Origin: Bacteroidales bacterium
GTDB lineage: Bacteria > Bacteroidota > Bacteroidia > Bacteroidales > CG2-30-32-10
Direction: 5' to 3'
Assembly: GCA_035353855.1 (NCBI GenBank)
Contig: DAOQAK010000031.1
Location: forward strand, 1-46,983
Length of the DNA stretch: 46,983 bases
A program made the position numbers and the translations under genes. A model generated the notes under the pieces. The model was not told the origin of the DNA. It saw only the letters and a list, made by a program, of their open reading frames with translations, and searched no databases. Positions 41,401-46,983 of the stretch are shown here, piece after piece; positions within the stretch are counted from its first letter, which is position 1; each line of letters opens with the position of its first letter.

Positions 41401-44400
41401 GGGTTGAACGCTGAACTTGTAAAACCAGCCGGAACAGATGTCCAAGAATAAGTGTACACGCCACTTCCACCACTTCCTAAAGCTTGCAATTGTGTTGATT
41501 CTCCGTAACAGATAGTATCATCAGTTGCAGTTAATGAACTTATATTTAATGAATCGCCAGTGATTGTTACAATAATCGTATCAGTATCAATACATCCAAG
41601 CGAATCCGTAACAGTCAAAATAAACTCTGTAGTAGAATATAAATTATAGGTATTTGGATTCTGAGCATTAGGATCCACAAGACTGTCAACAGGTGTCCAT
41701 GAATAGTTGTATGACCCGCTACCACCAGTGGCCGAGCCGGTTAAGCTGGTAGATATTCCATGAGGTATGCTGAAGTCAGCACCGGCATTGGCAACAGGCA
41801 ATGGGTTTATTACAACTGTAGCACTCCCGGTAACGTTAACATCACAGTTAGTTGTTGTATTGGTTGCAATAACAGTATATGTTCCTGCTGCTGTCTGGTT
41901 TCCAAATGAAATAGCAGCACCTGTGCCTGCAACAGGGAGTCCTACCGGGCTTCCGTTAAGATATAATTGATATGATATTCCAACTTGTGAACCATCTAAT
42001 CCAACAGGAACACCTGAAGAACCAGAACAATATTGACCTCCTCCTGTTACACTGTATAATGTAGGTAACGGATTGATTGTAATAATTACATTATCACTTA
42101 CTGCTCCGCAAGGACCGGCAGGGTCATCAGTAGTTAAAGTAAGAGTAACTGTACCGGTAGCGATTTCAGTAGAAGAAGGAGTATAAACAGCATTAAGTGT
42201 GGTATTATTAGGATTGTATGTTCCCGTACCACCGCTCCATGATGCGCTTGTGGCAGCACCGCCAATACTTCCTGCAAGAGTAACTGTTTGGTCAGCACAA
42301 ATAGTTTGAGGCACTCCTGCATCAACAGTAGGTAAGGGGTAAATAGTTATTGTAACATTATCATTTACTGAACCACAGGGGCCGGTAGGGTCATCGGTGG
42401 TTAAAGTTAAAGTAACAGTTCCTGCAGTGATTTCAGTAGAAGAAGGAGTATAAACTGCATTGAGTGTTGTATTATTCGGATTATAAGTTCCTGCGCCGCC
42501 ACTCCATGTTGCGCTTGATGCGCCACCACCAATACTTCCTGCAAGTGTTACTGTTGAGTTTGCACAAATAGTTTGTGGGGCTCCGGCATCAACAGTAGGT
42601 AAAGGATTAATAGTTATAGTAACATTATCATTTACTGCTCCGCAAGGTCCTGAAGGGTCGTCAGTAGTTAGGGTTAAAGTAACAGTTCCTGCAGTAATTT
42701 CAGTAGAAGAAGGAGTATAAATAGCATTGAGTGTAGTGTTATCTGGATTATAAGTTCCTGTACCACCACTCCATGTTGCACTTGATGCGCCACCGCCGAT
42801 ACTTCCTGTAAGAGTAACTGTGCCATCAGAACAAATGGTTTGAGGTGCTCCGGCATCAACAGTGGGTATTGGATTAATTGTTATGGTAACATTATCGTTT
42901 ACGGCATTACATGGTCCGGAAGGGTTGTCGGTTGTAAGTATAAGATTAACAGTACCGGCAGTAACTTCAGCAGCAGAAGGCGTGTAAACTGCATTTAAAG
43001 TTGTGTTGTTTGGATTATAAGTTCCTCCGCCACCGCTCCATGTAGCACTGGATGCGCCTCCGCCAATAACTCCGGCAAGAGTAACAGTAGAACCGCCGCA
43101 AATAGTTTGAGGCGCTCCAGCATCAACTGTTGCTGCGGAATTAATAGTAATTGTAACATCGTCGCTTAAAGCAGGACATGGTCCAGCAGGGTCATTGGTT
43201 GTAAGAGTTAAAGTAACAGTTCCTGCAGCAATTTCAGCAGCAGTAGGAGTATAAACAGCATTAAGAGTAGTGTTATCTGGATTATATGTTCCTGTACCAC
43301 CGCTCCATGTGGCACTTGATGCACTTCCTCCAATACTACCTGCAAGGGTTACCGTAGAACTTGAACAGATAGTTTGAGGAGTTCCGGCATCAACAGTTAC
43401 TGGTTGATTTACAGTTACTGTAACATTAACACAACCCGTAGTGTTGCAAGTTCCTTCTGCTCTTACATAATATGTAGTAGTTCCTGTAGGTGATACTGAT
43501 AATGGTGAACCTGTTCCTACAGCTCCTGTTCCGCAATTGGTCTTATACCAATGCCAGTCGGCACCTGAGCCTAATGTGCCTCCAACAACTTCAAGTGAAG
43601 AGCTTTCCCCATTACATATAGTAGCTGGTGTTGCCGTTGCTGAAGTAGGAATACTTGAATTAGCGCTTATTGTGATATGTATATTATCTGATGCTGTATT
43701 TCCGCAGGAATCTTTAACAACAAGATAGTAGTTTATTGCAGAAGCTAAAGCAGGTGTAGTATAGTTTGCATTATGTGTAAGAATTGGACCTGTTAAAGAA
43801 CCGCTATGCCATGTATATTGAAGCAGATTTCCTGTTGCCGAACTTGTTAAAGCCAATGATGTTCCGGAGCAAACTGCCTGGTCTGCTTGCACAATGTTTG
43901 CCGTAACATCTGTATAATCTCTGAGTTTTATTGTATCTTTTAAAGTAACAGCGCTACATGGGCAACCCCCGCTGTTAACAGTAAGAATTATTAATTCTTC
44001 TCCTTCAGTACTGGCATCATTAAGTGCAACTACAGGTACAGTAACTGATGTTTCACCTGACGGAATAGTTGCTGATCCGGATAATGAGCTATAATCAGTA
44101 CCATTGGTTGCTGAGCCACTCATAGTATAACTTACAGAGATAGGTGATGAAGTGTTTGTAACGTCAGCTCTTGTGAATACTATTGAAGAAGTACATCCTT
44201 CATAGCTAACATCGGTAGCAGTAGGATTAGCAGTTGCCAAAGTAATACCATCGCCTGAAGTAAAACTGTTTGCTTCGAGGAACACCCAGCTATCTAAGAT
44301 ATCATCACCAACGTCGGCAACAACAAGCTTTATATGATACCAGTTACAAGCAGTAACTGATGCGGTAGCTGTAAGTACTGTAGTTAATCCATCGCACTGT

Positions 44401-46983
44401 ACATTATATCCCAGCCCACCATTACAATTATCACGGTAATATGAACAATTTGTACAAGGACCTGTTCCTTTATCAGGAGCAGCTCTGTAACCATTGTTAA
44501 CATTGTTAATTGTAACAGGGGTGGAGGTTCCGGGTATTAAAGCAATATTTTTATTTGTATATGAACCACCGGTTAAGAAAAATCCGAAAGCATCATTAAA
44601 TTTATTTACATATTCATTGTATTCTTCTGAAGCAAACACATAACGGAAAGAAACAGTATTGCTCGAAGGTTTAAAATCAAATTCAAGAACTGATGCATCA
44701 TTTGACTTATCAGGGCTTACAATAGCATCAATATTAGAGTCTCCGGCTCTACCATAGCTGGTTTGTTTATTGGAAACATTATTAGGTCCTTCTGCATCTT
44801 TTGCATTTCCTGAAGAGAGAACTAATCCTGAATAATATCCTATCGTACTGCTGCCACCTGTAAAATATCCAATCTGAGCTGAATTACCTGTGAATTTAAT
44901 GTTTTTTGTTTCCAAACATCCTGAAACCAAATAATTGTTTACCAAATCTTCTGCGCTATACGTTGTATTATCAACAACAAGTGTTGATGATGTTTCTGTA
45001 GTGAAATGCCTTATTTCGCATCCGGCACTTTCGCCTGCTGAATTAACAGCAGTTATTTCCCAATAATATGTAGTAGCAATAGAAAGGGGAGGGGAATATG
45101 TTAATACATTTCCAATATTTATCCCGTTGTTAATATTTGTCGGTGGGTTGTTTGTCCCGAAATATAATTTATAATATGAAACTGCACCACCAGTTGTAGG
45201 AGCAGTCCAGTTCAATGAAGCTGGTGAACCTACATTTATTTGCCCATTAGCAGGTGTTGTAAGAGTGGGGCATCCGGGAACTACAATTGCTGAGCATGAT
45301 ATATTAATTGTAAAAGTTCCTGTACTGGTACCAGTTCCATGAACAAATAAATAATACACGGTTCCTGCACCAGTAGTAGAAAATGTAATTGAAGGGTCGT
45401 TATCTCCGCATACGGTGTAATCATCATCTTCACCGATAAGACAGGATAATGCTCCGCATGCACCTGTGTATATGCTAAGTTTTGTATCTAATGATGAACC
45501 GCAAAGGCTAACAGTTACATCGTTCACCCCTGTTGAAGTATAGGTGTACCACACCCCGGGAGCAGTAATAGTAGTACCGCAGGTAGCTGTTGGGTCACCT
45601 GTTGTTGTAGCACCTACTGTTGTTCCTGGTGTACTCGAAGGACAGGTTATTGCAATTGCTCCTGCACATTGGTCATTGGCAGGAACAACAGGGCAAGCGC
45701 TGGTAGTAAATGAAGTTGCGGCAGGGTATCCTGAAGATGTTCCATTACAGCTTGTGTAAGCTTTTACTGTCCAGTAATAAGTAGTATTACAGCTTAACAA
45801 TGACGATGTAGCTGATAAATCCGTTGTTATACCACGGTCAACATAATCGCTAACATAGTCAACCCCAGCAACGGTACCAACAGCCCAGTAATACGATACT
45901 ACTGCACTTCCTGCCGGGGCGCCGGCTGCCCAGTTAAATGTGGCGCTGGTTTCTGTTACTCCTGAAGTGGAAGTAATTGATGGAGTTCCGGGAGTAGTAC
46001 ATGCTCCTGAAGCAACATTAATTGTATAATCCTCAACTTCACCGTATGATGCAGTACCGCAAGGATAAGGGGTTTCGGAATAAGCTATCCTGACTCTCAT
46101 TCTGGTACTACCAACGGATGCACTCGAAGGTGGAGAAATAGTTTTAGTGTAAGGTCCTTTTCCAGGTGTACCTGAAATTCCTGTTATGGTTTCATTGGCA
46201 TCATTAAAATCCCCATCGCGGTTCCAGTCAATCCAAATACCGCATTGGTCAGAGGGAAATCCATTTCCATTTGCATTTGTAACAGTCATTGAGTAGCCTA
46301 TACCGGTTGTCATATTTGTTGATAGCGCAGTATAGTCTTTATATCCTCCTGCTGTACAAGTTGAAGGATTATTAATCGTTCCAACCTGGACTCGTGAAAT
46401 ATATTCACTACAGATTGTAGAATTGCCTGTACAATAGGTACATGTAGAACCTGTAGTTAAATCCTTTGGATTATTAGCTGCAGCTGTAGAAGTAAAATAT
46501 TTTATGTTAGTACCCAAACATTTATATTCACAAATATGTACCCTGTAGGTGGTGCTTGCATTTAACCCGTTTACTGTAACACTTGTGCCTGTTCCGTTAT
46601 ATATGCAGTACCATCCAAAGCCATCATCGTCTCCATTACCAAAGGTTGTGTTAGCAACATATTCAGTACCATCCACCGGAGTTGCACCTCCAGCGTTCCC
46701 TTGTGTTATAAATACTGCACATGCATCTCCATTACCGCGTGTCCAGTTTACGGTAGCATCATAAAAACAGCTTGTATTGGTATAAGAAATATTTGAAGCT
46801 TGTGTTGTGGGGGTTAAACAACTTACAGTTTCGGTAAGAGAAAAATCATCAAAGCCAATATAATATGGGGTACTATTTGCATTAATTCGAATTCCAAAAT
46901 AATATGTTCCATTAGAAACAGGTGTAAACGATCGTGTAACCTGCGCATAGGTGGTAGAACTAACAGTAGCTGACGTAATAAAA
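38448..46983 (-). CDS. Giant repetitive T9SS-secreted surface protein (5' end outside window)
   Basis: The frame stays open to the right edge, so at least 2,845 codons are in view and the start is missing. In order from the edge: end of a jelly-roll-like domain (FGIRINANST, GFDDFSL); fibronectin-III-like repeat; GEVED domain (WIDWNRDGDFND, GEVEDYTINV, about 46440-46020); FN3; PPC-like domain (NDQCAGAIAI, about 45690-45290); FN3; choice-of-anchor L domain (FASEEYNEYV, about 44990-44240); Calx-beta-like domain; two Ig-like units; five 89-aa repeats; two 255-aa units; about seven Ig-like units of about 80 aa with paired Cys; a PKD domain (YFGDGTTSTLENPTHTY); and a T9SS type A sorting domain (LTIYPIPTKDLLFM ... 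PTGVYFLRIKS). It is probably a cell-surface adhesin. The internal GTG at 46676 is not the start. Confidence 0.92.
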   Translation of the reverse strand, partial: FITSATVSSTTYAQVTRSFTPVSNGTYYFGIRINANSTPYYIGFDDFSLTETVSCLTPTTQASNISYTNTSCFYDATVNWTRGNGDACAVFITQGNAGGATPVDGTEYVANTTFGNGDDDGFGWYCIYNGTGTSVTVNGLNASTTYRVHICEYKCLGTNIKYFTSTAAANNPKDLTTGSTCTYCTGNSTICSEYISRVQVGTINNPSTCTAGGYKDYTALSTNMTTGIGYSMTVTNANGNGFPSDQCGIWIDWNRDGDFNDANETITGISGTPGKGPYTKTISPPSSASVGSTRMRVRIAYSETPYPCGTASYGEVEDYTINVASGACTTPGTPSITSTSGVTETSATFNWAAGAPAGSAVVSYYWAVGTVAGVDYVSDYVDRGITTDLSATSSLLSCNTTYYWTVKAYTSCNGTSSGYPAATSFTTSACPVVPANDQCAGAIAITCPSSTPGTTVGATTTGDPTATCGTTITAPGVWYTYTSTGVNDVTVSLCGSSLDTKLSIYTGACGALSCLIGEDDDYTVCGDNDPSITFSTTGAGTVYYLFVHGTGTSTGTFTINISCSAIVVPGCPTLTTPANGQINVGSPASLNWTAPTTGGAVSYYKLYFGTNNPPTNINNGINIGNVLTYSPPLSIATTYYWEITAVNSAGESAGCEIRHFTTETSSTLVVDNTTYSAEDLVNNYLVSGCLETKNIKFTGNSAQIGYFTGGSSTIGYYSGLVLSSGNAKDAEGPNNVSNKQTSYGRAGDSNIDAIVSPDKSNDASVLEFDFKPSSNTVSFRYVFASEEYNEYVNKFNDAFGFFLTGGSYTNKNIALIPGTSTPVTINNVNNGYRAAPDKGTGPCTNCSYYRDNCNGGLGYNVQCDGLTTVLTATASVTACNWYHIKLVVADVGDDILDSWVFLEANSFTSGDGITLATANPTATDVSYEGCTSSIVFTRADVTNTSSPISVSYTMSGSATNGTDYSSLSGSATIPSGETSVTVPVVALNDASTEGEELIILTVNSGGCPCSAVTLKDTIKLRDYTDVTANIVQADQAVCSGTSLALTSSATGNLLQYTWHSGSLTGPILTHNANYTTPALASAINYYLVVKDSCGNTASDNIHITISANSSIPTSATATPATICNGESSSLEVVGGTLGSGADWHWYKTNCGTGAVGTGSPLSVSPTGTTTYYVRAEGTCNTTGCVNVTVTVNQPVTVDAGTPQTICSSSTVTLAGSIGGSASSATWSGGTGTYNPDNTTLNAVYTPTAAEIAAGTVTLTLTTNDPAGPCPALSDDVTITINSAATVDAGAPQTICGGSTVTLAGVIGGGASSATWSGGGGTYNPNNTTLNAVYTPSAAEVTAGTVNLILTTDNPSGPCNAVNDNVTITINPIPTVDAGAPQTICSDGTVTLTGSIGGGASSATWSGGTGTYNPDNTTLNAIYTPSSTEITAGTVTLTLTTDDPSGPCGAVNDNVTITINPLPTVDAGAPQTICANSTVTLAGSIGGGASSATWSGGAGTYNPNNTTLNAVYTPSSTEITAGTVTLTLTTDDPTGPCGSVNDNVTITIYPLPTVDAGVPQTICADQTVTLAGSIGGAATSASWSGGTGTYNPNNTTLNAVYTPSSTEIATGTVTLTLTTDDPAGPCGAVSDNVIITINPLPTLYSVTGGGQYCSGSSGVPVGLDGSQVGISYQLYLNGSPVGLPVAGTGAAISFGNQTAAGTYTVIATNTTTNCDVNVTGSATVVINPLPVANAGADFSIPHGISTSLTGSATGGSGSYNYSWTPVDSLVDPNAQNPNTYNLYSTTEFILTVTDSLGCIDTDTIIVTITGDSLNISSLTATDDTICYGESTQLQALGSGGSGVYTYSWTSVPAGFTSSAFNPTVSPATTTMYIITLDDGYNTVVDTINITVNPLPLVYVVSGGGSYCGGTATGVNVCLSLSQLGVSYQLQCNGTNIGTPLAGTGAALCFNNQTVAGTYTIVATNVTTLCVNTMSGSTTVSINNPPVANAGSDATIPYGTSTTLNGSATGGSGSYSYSWSPVGSLVNPTNQNPTTTNLYTNTTYTLTVLDWATGCSGTDQVNILLSGVPINISSISATPSSICLGTSTQLSAVAAGGNGTYTYAWTSNPIGFTSNIANPVVSPTVTTTYTVVANDSYNTASASITVTVNPIPVAHAGSDTTICLGFSLNLNATGAGVGGSYAWSPATYLSATNIYNPVTTPASAITYVVTVTDINGCSSTDDINITLFNTEQVNAGIDHTICNGHEAQLNASGGDSFIWTPVSTLSSATISNPIATPAITTTYTVIATDKHGCTSMDNVVVNVNPDVAVTTSNDTTICSGSSINISASGGTDYIWSPASGLSSTTIANPIANPQITTTYYVTVSNTYGCSDVADVIITVKESPVVNAGSDVIICNGNSIQLHASGGDSYLWLPDNYLSSNTVADPISTPPITTTYVVTTISINGCSGSDDITVNVNALPTIDAGQAVTICKYQSTTLVATGGSSYTWDNGIANNSITVHPILNTIYTVTGTDINGCTNTDNVAVTVLNYEPPVITPDGPVFFCDNDPIDVNLISTTGYSSYLWNNGSISSSIHVTTAGAYYCEGAYTNGCSDTSNVIIVGNYPSPDAPIIIADGPINFCENDSVAVNLSTSVLYNYYNWSTGSVTPSVHATHAGFYWVTVTDVHGCSSVSIDPLEITFTPLPVVYFNYGSNGLYYEFFNFSLNGNSYLWYFGDGTTSTLENPTHTYTDYGTYPIVLAVTNMCGTSLDTVWITVNTGAGIDENEPVDNLTIYPIPTKDLLFMSFETYNSDIDFSIVNILGQELYKESLGTINGKYKKVIDMMSYPTGVYFLRIKSEKGIINKKIVVN
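40540..42063 (-). repeat. Two ~255-aa higher-order units inside the giant gene
   Basis: Units of 762 and 768 bp (about 41302-42063 and 40534-41301) each contain GGGxYC, then PVANAGxD and SATGGSGSY with YSW, then an ISSxxATxxxIC unit ending in xVNPxP. Identity at the protein level is clear but imperfect. They follow the five 89-aa repeats directly. Confidence 0.75.
42060..43394 (-). repeat. Five tandem 267-bp (89-aa) repeats inside the giant gene
   Basis: The marker GCATCAAC recurs at 42319, 42586, 42853, 43120 and 43387 with an exact 267-bp period. Each unit encodes VDAGxPQTICxxxTVTLAGSIGG, then a WSGGxGTYNPxNTTLNA stretch and a LTTxDPxGPC strand. No insertion or deletion has occurred between units. 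Confidence 0.92.

Noticed and set aside
42134..42859. Short frames within the 267-bp repeats
   Set aside because: They repeat with the same period as the real coding frame and are its shadows.
42060..43394. Tandem array as a possible CRISPR
   Set aside because: The 267-bp period and continuous coding are incompatible with repeat-spacer structure.

Overview
The window looks like a chromosomal segment from a member of the Bacteroidota, probably an uncultured, environmental, low-GC lineage. Four encoded proteins end in a type IX secretion (T9SS type A) sorting domain. Several intergenic regions carry the Bacteroidota sigma-A promoter form (TTTG, about 19 bp, TAnnTTTG), and Shine-Dalgarno sites are mostly absent. 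SecA has the long Bacteroidota form with a C-terminal zinc motif, and DUF2795, NdpA-like and M16 genes of familiar Bacteroidota type are present. No rRNA, tRNA, CRISPR array or transposase gene was seen.

Layout. 83-7046 (+) is the end of a surface-polysaccharide or unusual-sugar locus: SDR, hexapeptide acyltransferase, ExoA-like GT2, a two-subunit TPP-dependent E1 enzyme, a DegT-type sugar aminotransferase and a class I aminotransferase. 7058-14541 (-) holds secA, a lipoprotein, DUF2795, a cold-shock-domain protein, an NdpA-like protein and a T9SS cargo protein. 14680-23106 mixes a PAP2 phosphatase, a flavin-binding protein plus NADH dehydrogenase-2 pair, a secreted subtilisin, an O-methyltransferase overlapping an M16 protease, a small membrane protein and a DUF169 protein. 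23331-24264 looks like an inserted single-gene cassette carrying a protein with class III cyclase-like motifs. 24303-27365 holds a lipoprotein and two T9SS cargo proteins. 28088-29854 is an acyl-CoA synthetase gene split by an in-frame TAA. 30406-33947 has a lipoprotein, a zinc-ribbon protein, an SDR and a polytopic membrane protein. 34063-36306 is a small-type purL. 36314-37961 is a compact three-gene operon built around a SLATT-type two-TM predicted effector. 38448 to the right edge is the 3' part of a giant (at least 2,845 codons in view) repetitive T9SS-secreted surface protein whose start lies outside the window.

The non-coding DNA is unusually structured. One family of 25-nt hairpins has a nearly invariant 13-nt loop and stems that differ completely between copies yet always pair. 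A second, about 115-bp family has three copies in which compensating base changes preserve two stems. A third, 52-bp hairpin occurs twice in opposite orientation. A 278-bp unit is tandemly duplicated. These repeat families, the SLATT operon and the cyclase-like cassette are the items most worth a second look.
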